Shown here: positions 1-7,980 of the stretch, piece after piece | How the letters are laid out: each line of letters begins with the position of its first letter | How positions within the stretch are numbered: position 1 is the first letter of the stretch | NCBI GenBank assembly: GCA_023460975.1 | Contig: JAEWOG010000020.1 | Coordinates: forward strand, 24,209-88,208 | Origin: Actinomycetes bacterium | Lineage (GTDB): Bacteria; Actinomycetota; Actinomycetes; Propionibacteriales; Nocardioidaceae | Direction of reading: 5' to 3' | Length of the DNA: 64,000 nt | The notes under the pieces: generated by a model | What the model was told of the DNA's origin: nothing | What the model saw: only the letters and a program-made list of their open reading frames with translations | Databases searched by the model: none | Translations under genes and position numbers: made by a program

Positions 1-2126
1 ACCACGTCCCAACCCAGCTCGGCACCCGCCTTGACTGCGGCCTCCAGGCCGTCGACGGGCACCGTGTCCCACAACTCGATGCCGTACGCCGCGAGCAGCG
101 TCTGCATCTCCGCGAACTCCAGGTCGTGCCCCTCGGGGTGGTGCATGAGGAGTTCGTTGACCAGGTGCTTGGCCGCATCGCGGTCGGCGAGTTCCTCGTC
201 CTGAGGACCGCGCTCGGGCGTGCGCAACCACATGGCGTAGCCGACGGCACGCGAGAGCGCCCTGACGGCGGACTCCACGGCGGGATAGGACGGCACCGAG
301 CCGCGACCCGCGCTCGCACCCGCGACGTCGGGGACGCGGAGGAGCTCGGGGATGCCCTCGGCGCCGAGGAAGGCCGAGATGATCGGCTTGTCGGACTGCT
401 CTCCGACAGCGGCCAGCACATTGGCGACGTCGTCACCGGTGACGTTGATCGGCGGGATGTAGATCACCACGACCGAGTCGACCTCGGAGTCGTCGATGGC
501 AGCGTCGATGGCCTCCTCGAAGTCGTCGGCAGTCGCGTCCGCTCCCAGGGCGACCTGCTTGTTGACCACGAGCCCCTCACTCGCGGAGGCGTCCGCGGCC
601 AGCAGTCCCAGCGCGTCGGAGTTGCCCACGATCGCCACGCGACGGCCCCGAGGCAGCGGCTGGTGGGCCAGGAACTGGGCGACGTCGAACATCTCCTCCA
701 ACGTGTCGACCTGGATGACGCCCGCCTGACGGAACATCGCGTCCACCGCTTCGGAGGGGGCGGCGATCTTGCGTACGGCGTGCCCCATCGGCACACCCTG
801 GGAGCTGCGCCCCGACCGCACCGCGATGATCGGCTTGCGCCGGCTCACCCGGCGCGCGATCCGGGAGAACTTGCGCGGGTTACCGATCGACTCGAGGTAG
901 AGCAGGACCACCTCGGTCGCGTCGTCCTCCTCCCAGTACTGGAGGAGGTCGTTGCCCGACACGTCGGCACGGTTGCCCGCGCTGACGAAGGTCGACAGGC
1001 CGAGGCCGCGATTTTGGACGTTCTCCAGGATCGCCGTGCCCAGCGCACCTGACTGGCAGAAGAAGCCTGCGCGCCCACGCGGCGGCATGACCGACGACAG
1101 CGAGGCGTTGATCTGCACCTCGGGGTCGGTGTTGATGACGCCCAGCGCGTTGGGCCCGATGAGGCGCAGGCCGTAGGAGCGCGACAGGCCGACCAGGCGC
1201 CGCTGGCGTTGGCGACCCTCGTCGCCGGTCTCCGCGAAGCCCGAGGAGATGACGACGAGGCCGTGGACGCCCTTGGCGGCGCAGTCGAGCACCACGTCCT
1301 GGACCGCGTTCGCGGGCACCGCGACGATGGCCACGTCGACCTCGCCGGGGATCTCGCTGACCGAGTTGTACGCCGGCATCCCTGCCACGGCGTCCGCGCT
1401 CGGGTTCACGACGTGGACGCGCCCGGTGAAGTCGCCCAGCACGAGGTTGCGCACCAGCAGATGTCCGACGGTCTCCTGGTGCCGGCTGGCCCCGATGACG
1501 GCGACCGAGCGGGGTCGGAAGAATCGCTCGATGCTGGCCGACTCCGCGCGGTGCTCGCGCTGGTTCATGACATCGATCGCGGTGTCGGTCGGGTCGATGT
1601 CGAACTCCAGACCCATCACGCCGTCCTCGAACGCGCTGCTGACCTGGTAGCCGGCGTCCTTGAACGTGCGGATCATGGCGTGGTTCTCGGGCAGGATCTC
1701 GGCGACGAACTTCTCGATGCCGCGCTCGCGTCCGGCCTGCGCGAGGTGCTCCAGCAGCAGTTGCCCGATGCCGCGGCCCTGGTGGGCGTCCTGGACGAGG
1801 AAGGCGACCTCGGCCTCCCCCGGCTTGATCTTGTCGTAGCGCCCGACCGCGATCATCTTGCCCGCCACGAGCATGATGAAGGCGACCCGGTCGACGTGAT
1901 CGACGTGGGTGAAGCGCACCTGGTCCCGCTCGCTGAGCTGCGGCATGGGCGAGAAGAATCGGAAGTACTTCGACTGGTCGGAGACCTCGTCGTAGAACTC
2001 CACCATGAGTTCTCGGTCCTCGGGCCGGATCGGCCGGATGTGGGCCGTACGGCCATCGCGCAGCAGCACGTCGGCCTCCCAGTGACGGGGCGGCTGGGTG
2101 GGCTGGTCGTCCTCGACGTCAGTCAC
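1..2126 (-). CDS. GNAT acetyltransferase fused to ADP-forming acyl-CoA ligase (C-terminus off window)
   Basis: At least 708 residues are visible; the 3' end lies beyond the left edge. Residues about 20-190 form a GNAT acetyltransferase with an acetyl-CoA loop around QGRGIGQLL. From about residue 205 there is a CoA-binding Rossmann domain (SVAVIGASR) and a succinyl-CoA-ligase-like domain (FFCQSGALG, then VAIVGNSDALG). The missing end should be the ATP-grasp domain. Relatives are Pat-type protein acetyltransferases or acetate--CoA ligase family proteins; lysine acetylation and CoA-thioester formation are known for the family, but the substrate here cannot be read. The GTG start is supported by a TAGATT box six bases upstream, indicating a leaderless transcript. 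It is divergent from parC. Confidence 0.88.
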   Translation of the reverse strand, partial: MTDVEDDQPTQPPRHWEADVLLRDGRTAHIRPIRPEDRELMVEFYDEVSDQSKYFRFFSPMPQLSERDQVRFTHVDHVDRVAFIMLVAGKMIAVGRYDKIKPGEAEVAFLVQDAHQGRGIGQLLLEHLAQAGRERGIEKFVAEILPENHAMIRTFKDAGYQVSSAFEDGVMGLEFDIDPTDTAIDVMNQREHRAESASIERFFRPRSVAVIGASRHQETVGHLLVRNLVLGDFTGRVHVVNPSADAVAGMPAYNSVSEIPGEVDVAIVAVPANAVQDVVLDCAAKGVHGLVVISSGFAETGDEGRQRQRRLVGLSRSYGLRLIGPNALGVINTDPEVQINASLSSVMPPRGRAGFFCQSGALGTAILENVQNRGLGLSTFVSAGNRADVSGNDLLQYWEEDDATEVVLLYLESIGNPRKFSRIARRVSRRKPIIAVRSGRSSQGVPMGHAVRKIAAPSEAVDAMFRQAGVIQVDTLEEMFDVAQFLAHQPLPRGRRVAIVGNSDALGLLAADASASEGLVVNKQVALGADATADDFEEAIDAAIDDSEVDSVVVIYIPPINVTGDDVANVLAAVGEQSDKPIISAFLGAEGIPELLRVPDVAGASAGRGSVPSYPAVESAVRALSRAVGYAMWLRTPERGPQDEELADRDAAKHLVNELLMHHPEGHDLEFAEMQTLLAAYGIELWDTVPVDGLEAAVKAGAELGWDV

Positions 2127-2132
2127 GGCGCA

Positions 2133-2138
2133 AATCTA
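2133..2138 (-). promoter_or_regulatory. -10 box of a leaderless promoter for the acetyltransferase-ligase gene
   Basis: TAGATT on the minus strand ends six bases before the GTG start, so transcription would begin at or next to the start codon. The 130-base region up to parC must also contain the parC promoter, which I could not place. Confidence 0.5.
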
Positions 2139-2256
2139 CCCCGCACCGAACCCCGCCGGCCGGGACCATCGCCCGCGCCACGCGGCCGAGCGCGGATCCG
2201 TACGGTCCCGGCGTGGCCCGTGCGCCACAGGCGGGGGTGACAGGGAGAATGCCCCC

Positions 2257-4743
2257 ATGGCACGACGCACCACGCAGCCCCCGCTCCCGGACGACTTCGA
2301 GGAGCACATCCTCGACACAGACATCCGGGACGAGATGCAGTCGTCCTTCCTGGAGTACGCCTACTCCGTCATCTACTCGCGCGCCCTCCCGGACGCGCGC
2401 GACGGTCTCAAGCCGGTGCAGCGACGCATCCTGTTCACCGCCGACGACATGGGGCTGCGGCCCCAGCGGGGGCACGTCAAGAGCGCCCGCGTCGTCGGCG
2501 AGGTGATGGGCCGACTCCACCCGCACGGCGACGGCGCGATCTACGACGCGCTGGTCCGCATGGCGCAGCCGTGGTCGATGCGGCTGGGCATGATCGACGG
2601 GCACGGCAACTTCGGCTCCCCCGACGACCCGCCCGCGGCCATGAGGTACACCGAGTGCCGCATGGCCCCGGCCGCGCTGGCCATGACCGCCTCGATCGAC
2701 GAGGACACCGTCGACTTCAAGCCCAACTACGACTCCCGCGAGTACGAGCCCGTCGTCCTTCCCGCGGCCATCCCCAATCTGCTGGTCAACGGCAGCGCGG
2801 GCATCGCGGTCGGCATGGCCACCAACATCGCGCCCCACAACCTCGTGGAGGTCGTCCAGGCGCTGCGCCACCTCATCACGCACCCCAAGGCGAGCCTCGA
2901 CGACCTGATGCGCTTCATCCCTGGGCCTGACCTGCCCACCGGAGGCAAGATCGTGGGGCTCGACGGCGTGCGCGACGCGTACGAATCGGGCCGCGGCACC
3001 TTCAAGATGCGCGCGAGCGCCCGCATCGAGAACGTCACCCCCCGCCGCAAGGGCATCGTGGTCACCGAACTCCCGTACGGCGTGGGCACCGAGCGCGTCG
3101 TCGAGCGCATCAAGACCCTGGTGGTCTCCAAGAAGATCCAGGGCATCTCGGACATCAAGGAGCTGACCGACCTCACCGACGGCGAGAACCAGCTGCGGCT
3201 GGTGATCGAGGTCAAGAACGGCTTCGTGCCGGAGGCGTTGCTCGAGCAGCTCTACAAGCTGACCCCCATGGAGGACTCCTTCGGCATCAACGCCGTCGCG
3301 CTGGTCGATGGGCAGCCGCGCACGCTCGGCCTCAAGGAGATGCTGGAGGTGTTCCTGGCGCACCGCTTCGACGTGGTGCGGCGTCGCTCGGCGTTCCGTC
3401 GCCAGAAGGCGCTCGATCGGCTGCACCTGGTCGAGGGTCTACTCATCGCCATCCTCGACATCGACGAGGTCATCCAGCTCATCCGTTCCTCGGAGAACGC
3501 CGCGGCGGCCAAGGAACGCCTCATCGCGGTCTTCGAGCTCTCGGAGATCCAGGCCGAGTACATCCTCGACATGCCGTTGCGCCGCCTCACGAAGTTCTCC
3601 AAGCTCGAGCTCGAGAAGGAGAAGTCCGAGCTCCAGGACACGATCGACGGGCTGGACGCGATCCTCGGCGACGACAAGATGCTGCGCAAGGTGGTCTCCG
3701 ACGAGCTCGCCCAGGTCGCCAAGGAGCACGGGACGCCGCGCCGGACGGTCCTGCTCGCCTCTGCCGGGACCACCGTGACCGCGGCGGCCGCCACGCCACT
3801 CGAGGTGGCCGACGACCCGTGTTTCGCGTACCTCTCCTCCGGCGGCCTGCTCGCCCGTACGAGTGGGGTCGAGGCCGTGGGCCACGGCGAGACGCGAGCC
3901 AACCACGACGTCGTGGTGTCCGCGGTCCGCACCTCTGCCCGCGCGGAGGTGGGAGTGGTCACCTCGGCGGGCCGGGTCATCAAGGTCAACGTGCTCGACA
4001 TGCCCGAGCTGCCGGACTCCGCCAACGACCCCAACCTCCAGGGCGGGCTGCCCCTCAGCGAGATCGTCGCGCTGGCTCCCAAGGAGCGCGCGCTGGCCCT
4101 GACCAGCCTGCCCACTGAAGGCCCGGGGCTGGCCCTGGGCACGCGCAACGGCGTGGTCAAGCGTGTGAATCCCGAAGTGCTCGGCCGCGACGAGTGGGAG
4201 GTGATCGGCCTCAAGGACGGCGACGAGGTGGTCGGTGCGCTCGACCTGCGCACGGGTGAGGAGACCCTGTGCTTCATCACCTCCGACGCCCAACTGCTGC
4301 ACTTCACCGCGGACGCCGTACGTCCCCAGGGGCGCTCCGGCGGCGGCATCGCCGGCGTACGACTCTCGGGTGGCGCCAAGGTGACGTTCTTCGGCGCCTT
4401 CGATCCCGCCCAGGCCGTCGTGGTCACGGTGTCGGGCTCATCGACCGCGCTGCCGGGCACGGAGTCGGGTGCGGTCAAGGTCGCCCCGTTCTCCGAGTAC
4501 CCGAGCAAGGGTCGCGGCACCGGCGGTGTGCGCAGCCACCGGTTCCTCAAGAACGAGGACACTCTCCTGCTGGCGTGGGCGGGTCCGGGTCCCGCGCGCG
4601 GCGCGGCAGCGAGCGGCGCTCCTCTCGAACTGCCCGACGCGACCGGGCGCCGCGACGGCTCGGGGGTGCCGCTGCCCCAGCCGATGGCCGCGGTCGCGTC
4701 GCCTGTCGTTCACCAGGTGGGCCCGGTCGATGTGGAAGGGTGA
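2257..4743 (+). CDS. parC: DNA topoisomerase IV subunit A
   Basis: Type IIA topoisomerase breakage-reunion subunit of 828 residues. The N-terminal winged-helix/tower part contains the catalytic tyrosine in AMRYTE (Tyr131), followed by the PxLLVNGSxGIAVGMATN signature and a coiled-coil region. The C-terminal beta-pinwheel (from about residue 500) carries degenerate repeats such as SGGGIAGVRL. I chose the ATG that begins MARRTT because the open frame upstream lacks family similarity. The partner parE lies on the opposite strand about 3 kb away. The stop codon is only four bases from the lprG start, so the three plus-strand genes may be co-transcribed. Assignment as ParC rather than GyrA rests on the nearby parE-type partner. 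Confidence 0.88.
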   Translation: MARRTTQPPLPDDFEEHILDTDIRDEMQSSFLEYAYSVIYSRALPDARDGLKPVQRRILFTADDMGLRPQRGHVKSARVVGEVMGRLHPHGDGAIYDALVRMAQPWSMRLGMIDGHGNFGSPDDPPAAMRYTECRMAPAALAMTASIDEDTVDFKPNYDSREYEPVVLPAAIPNLLVNGSAGIAVGMATNIAPHNLVEVVQALRHLITHPKASLDDLMRFIPGPDLPTGGKIVGLDGVRDAYESGRGTFKMRASARIENVTPRRKGIVVTELPYGVGTERVVERIKTLVVSKKIQGISDIKELTDLTDGENQLRLVIEVKNGFVPEALLEQLYKLTPMEDSFGINAVALVDGQPRTLGLKEMLEVFLAHRFDVVRRRSAFRRQKALDRLHLVEGLLIAILDIDEVIQLIRSSENAAAAKERLIAVFELSEIQAEYILDMPLRRLTKFSKLELEKEKSELQDTIDGLDAILGDDKMLRKVVSDELAQVAKEHGTPRRTVLLASAGTTVTAAAATPLEVADDPCFAYLSSGGLLARTSGVEAVGHGETRANHDVVVSAVRTSARAEVGVVTSAGRVIKVNVLDMPELPDSANDPNLQGGLPLSEIVALAPKERALALTSLPTEGPGLALGTRNGVVKRVNPEVLGRDEWEVIGLKDGDEVVGALDLRTGEETLCFITSDAQLLHFTADAVRPQGRSGGGIAGVRLSGGAKVTFFGAFDPAQAVVVTVSGSSTALPGTESGAVKVAPFSEYPSKGRGTGGVRSHRFLKNEDTLLLAWAGPGPARGAAASGAPLELPDATGRRDGSGVPLPQPMAAVASPVVHQVGPVDVEG

Positions 4744-4747
4744 CGCC

Positions 4748-5449
4748 ATGGCTTCGACCCAGCGCTCCCTGGTCCGTCTCCTCGCCGCCGCCGCACTGAC
4801 CCTCAGCGTGGCCGGCTGCTCCGGGGACGGCGGTTCGTCGTCCGGTTCCGTCGATGAGGTCCTCAGCGACGCGGCGCAGACCCTGTCGCAGACCGAGGGC
4901 GTCTCGCTCGACCTGGCCACCAAGGCCCTGCCCAGCGGGGTCGCGGGGATCACGCGAGCCACCGGCGTGGTGACGTCGGCTCCGGCGTTCGAGGGCGAGT
5001 TGACGGTCATGTACGGCGGCATCAACGCCAACGTGCCCTTGATCGCCGTGGACGGCACCGTCTACGCGCAACTGCCCTTCACGCCGTCCTTCGACGAGGT
5101 GGACCCCAGCGAGTACGGCGCCCCCGACCCGTCCACCTTGATCGCAGCCGACTCCGGGTTCCCGGCACTGCTCGACGAGACCTCCGAGGCGACGAAGGGC
5201 GATGAGGTCCGCGGCGGCGAGAACAACTCCGAGGTGCTGACCACCTACTCCGGCACCGTCCCCGGGTCGGCGATGAGCGCGATCATCCCGAGTGCCACCG
5301 GTGACTTCGACGTCGAGTGGCAGATCGCCGACTCGGGCGAGCTGCGTTCGGCGGAGCTCACTGGCACCTTCTACCCCGACAGTGAGGAGATGACCTACAC
5401 GGTCACCTTCTCCGACTACGGCACCTCCCAGGAGATCGTCGCCCCATGA
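4748..5449 (+). CDS. lprG: LppX/LprAFG-family lipoprotein (LprG-like)
   Basis: A 233-residue lipoprotein with a basic N-terminus, a hydrophobic stretch, and lipobox VAGC with the lipidated cysteine at residue 24. A short Gly/Ser linker leads into a mostly beta domain of the LppX/LprAFG type, which in mycobacteria holds triacylated lipids in a hydrophobic cavity. The stop overlaps the start of the following MFS gene (ATGA). This lipoprotein-transporter order is that of the mycobacterial lprG-Rv1410c (P55) pair, which exports triacylglycerides and glycolipids. The lipid-carrier role here is inferred from family and context. The start lies four bases after parC. Confidence 0.82.
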   Translation: MASTQRSLVRLLAAAALTLSVAGCSGDGGSSSGSVDEVLSDAAQTLSQTEGVSLDLATKALPSGVAGITRATGVVTSAPAFEGELTVMYGGINANVPLIAVDGTVYAQLPFTPSFDEVDPSEYGAPDPSTLIAADSGFPALLDETSEATKGDEVRGGENNSEVLTTYSGTVPGSAMSAIIPSATGDFDVEWQIADSGELRSAELTGTFYPDSEEMTYTVTFSDYGTSQEIVAP

Positions 5450-7212
5450 CCCGCGCCGCCGGGACTCCGGTGACCCGGTGGCTGCTGTGGCTCGCCGCGG
5501 CGGCGGTCTGCTTCGCGGCCGCCGACACGTACGTGGTCGTGCTCGCGCTGCCGGACATGATGAGCAGCGCCGGGATCCCGATCGACGAGCTGCAGCGAGC
5601 GGCACCGATCATCTCCGGCTTCTTGCTGGGGTACGTCGCGATGCTGCCGCTCATCGGCCGCATCGCGGACCTGCGTGGGCGCGTACCAGTGCTGGTGCTG
5701 TCGCTGATCCTGTTCGCCTTCGGTTCCCTGGTCACGACGTTGGCCTACGACATGCCCAGCATGGTCACCGGACGGTTCCTGCAGGGCATCGGCGGCGGCG
5801 GGCTCGTGCCCGCGACCTTGGCGCTGGTCGCCGACCTCTACCCGGCCGACAAGCGCGGCGTGCCGCTCGGCGTCGTCTCGGCGGTGCAGGAGCTGGGCTC
5901 GGTGCTGGGGCCGCTGTTCGGCGCCCTGGTGCTGGCCGTCGGCGACTGGCGGGCGATCTTTGCGATCAACACGGCTGTCGGTCTGGTCCTCGCGGCCGCG
6001 ATCGCTTCCCTCGCGAAGGGCTCGCGTGAGACCGGCTCCCCCGACGGGGCCACGCCCGTGCGGTGGTACCGCGACGGCATCGGCCTCAGCCTCCTTGCGT
6101 TGTGGCTGGTGGCGTGTGGTGTCGTGATGGTGCGTCCCGGGCCGATGATGCGCGACGTCACGGTGGGACAGATCTTCATCCCCTTCGCGGGCAACGGTCG
6201 CTGGCTCACACCCGCAGGCGTGGTGACGCTCGCCCTGGGCGTGGGCCTGATCGCGTGGTTGTGGTTCTCGCCTCGCCCGTTCGTCGACCTGCGTGGGTGG
6301 CTGCGCAGCCTCCTCGACGCCGATCTGGTCGGGGCCCTGTGGCTCGCCGTTGCCCTCGGCGGCATCATCTTGGCCTTCGCCACCGCCGATCCACAGATCC
6401 AGGTGTTCTCCTCCAGCGGTCTGTGGTTCCTGGCTGGGAGTGCGCTGGCCAGCATCGTGTTCTGGTGGCACGTGCGGCGTACCGCCACGCCCCTGATCCC
6501 ACCGGGGGCACTGGCGAAGACACCGGCCTGGGGTGCGCTGGTGGTCAGCTTCTTCATCGGTGCGGCCCTCATCGCGGCGCTCATCGACATTCCTCTGTTC
6601 GCCCGCACCACCGTCTACCCGGACTCCCAGTTGGCGGCGGCGCTGGTGCTCGTACGCTTCCTCGTCGCCCTGCCGATCGGGGCCGTGGCTGGCGGGTACC
6701 TCATCCGACGCATCGCGCCGGGGCCGGTCACCGCCTTCGGCATGCTGCTCGCCGCGATCGGGTTCGTCCTGATGACCCGGTGGGGGCTGACCACGCTGGA
6801 GGAGCCCGTCGCCAATGTCGCGTTGGTCGTCGGCGGCCTCGGCTTCGGGCTCGCTCTGGCACCCGTCAACGCCGCGCTGCTGGCGTACACCGACGACGCC
6901 GTGCACGGTGTCGCGAGCGCCTTCGTGGTGGTCGCTCGCATGGTCGGCATGTTGGTCGGGATCTCGGCCCTGACGACGATCGGGTTGCGGCGCTACTACG
7001 CCGAGCAGGGCGAGGTGCCGCCCGTCAAGGAGGTCTGCGACGGGGCCAGTCGGTGCAAGGAGTTCTCCGACCTGCTCCGCCTGGCGGGCATCGCCCAGGA
7101 GCACGCGGTCTTCTGGGGCGCCGCCGGGTGTGCCGTCGCGGCAGCCATCGCGGCGCTGGTCTGCTTTCGGCGCGTGCCGCCCACGACGCTCGCCGCACGC
7201 GACCTGTGGTGA
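5446..7212 (+). CDS. MFS transporter, P55/Rv1410c-like
   Basis: A 588-residue membrane protein with about 14 hydrophobic segments and an MFS motif A variant between segments 2 and 3 (GRIADLRGR). This is somewhat longer than P55 of mycobacteria (about 520). It overlaps lprG by four bases, so the two are translationally coupled. In mycobacteria the pair moves triacylglycerides across the envelope, and loss affects drug sensitivity and cell-wall permeability. The expected role is therefore lipid export with LprG; a drug-efflux function of the DHA2 type is the alternative. Confidence 0.82.
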   Translation: MTRAAGTPVTRWLLWLAAAAVCFAAADTYVVVLALPDMMSSAGIPIDELQRAAPIISGFLLGYVAMLPLIGRIADLRGRVPVLVLSLILFAFGSLVTTLAYDMPSMVTGRFLQGIGGGGLVPATLALVADLYPADKRGVPLGVVSAVQELGSVLGPLFGALVLAVGDWRAIFAINTAVGLVLAAAIASLAKGSRETGSPDGATPVRWYRDGIGLSLLALWLVACGVVMVRPGPMMRDVTVGQIFIPFAGNGRWLTPAGVVTLALGVGLIAWLWFSPRPFVDLRGWLRSLLDADLVGALWLAVALGGIILAFATADPQIQVFSSSGLWFLAGSALASIVFWWHVRRTATPLIPPGALAKTPAWGALVVSFFIGAALIAALIDIPLFARTTVYPDSQLAAALVLVRFLVALPIGAVAGGYLIRRIAPGPVTAFGMLLAAIGFVLMTRWGLTTLEEPVANVALVVGGLGFGLALAPVNAALLAYTDDAVHGVASAFVVVARMVGMLVGISALTTIGLRRYYAEQGEVPPVKEVCDGASRCKEFSDLLRLAGIAQEHAVFWGAAGCAVAAAIAALVCFRRVPPTTLAARDLW

Positions 7213-7265
7213 TCGCCCCCGGTCCTGCGCTCCGATACGCCGTCCGGCGTCACGAACACCGTCGT

Positions 7266-7271
7266 TAGACT
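7266..7271 (+). promoter_or_regulatory. -10 box of a leaderless promoter for carbonic anhydrase
   Basis: TAGACT lies six bases before the GTG start of the carbonic anhydrase gene; no ribosome-binding site is visible. Confidence 0.5.
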
Positions 7272-7277
7272 GGCGTC

Positions 7278-7772
7278 GTGGACGACTTCAGCGACCTTCT
7301 GGAGGCGAACCGCGCGTTCGCCGAGACCTTCGACCAGGCCGGCTTCGACGGCATCGCGCGTTCGGGCGTGGCGATCGTGACGTGCATGGACTCGCGCATC
7401 AAGCCGCTCGAGATGCTGGGCCTGAGCTACGGCGACGCCAAGATCTTCCGCAACCCGGGGGGCCGGATCACGCCGCAGGCCCTCACCGCGCTGGTTCTGG
7501 GAACCCACCTGCTCAACGTGAGCCGCATCCTCGTCGTGCCGCACACCCGCTGCGCCATGGCGTCGAGCTCCGAGGACGAGCTGCACCGCAAGATCGAGGC
7601 CTCTGCCGGCCAGGACGCCACCTGGCTCGACCTGGGCGCCGTGGAGAACCAGGAGCGCGCCCTCGCCGAGGACGTGCACAAGGTGCGTTCCCACCCGCTG
7701 ATCCCCGAGGGCACGTTCGTGGGCGGCTTCATCTACGACGTCGACACCGGCCTGCTCGCCCAGAAGGCCTGA
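7278..7772 (+). CDS. Beta-class carbonic anhydrase
   Basis: A 164-residue protein close in size to mycobacterial Rv1284. The zinc ligands and the dyad are all present: Cys36 and Asp38 in TCMDSR, then His89 and Cys92 in HTRC. The enzyme interconverts CO2 and bicarbonate in the cytoplasm, normally as a dimer or tetramer. The GTG start is set by the -10 box directly upstream, which suggests a leaderless mRNA. It converges on parE, with a strong hairpin between the two genes. Nothing ties it functionally to its neighbours. Confidence 0.88.
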   Translation: MDDFSDLLEANRAFAETFDQAGFDGIARSGVAIVTCMDSRIKPLEMLGLSYGDAKIFRNPGGRITPQALTALVLGTHLLNVSRILVVPHTRCAMASSSEDELHRKIEASAGQDATWLDLGAVENQERALAEDVHKVRSHPLIPEGTFVGGFIYDVDTGLLAQKA

Positions 7773-7808
7773 TCTCGCCGGTTTTCTTTGGGGGGCTGGC
7801 GCCCCTGC

Positions 7809-7836
7809 AGGATCCCCCGCAGATGCGGGGGATCCT
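7809..7836. terminator. Perfect hairpin between convergent carbonic anhydrase and parE genes
   Basis: Two exactly complementary 12-base arms (AGGATCCCCCGC and its complement) are separated by a four-base loop. There is no T-run, as is common in actinobacteria. A weaker second hairpin (GGGG and CCCC arms inside TGAAC and GTTCA) follows at about 7833-7872. Placement between convergent genes suggests a bidirectional terminator. Confidence 0.6.
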
Positions 7837-7980
7837 GAACATCTCGGGGTGTGCAAACCCCCAGAAGTTCAAGACACGCCCACGAGGTTCGCCCCGCCGA
7901 CCCACTGGTCCAGACAGCTCGTACGAGTGAGCCGTACGCTGCGCTCGCGCCCTGCCGACCCGGCAGTTGCCGGGGCGGGC

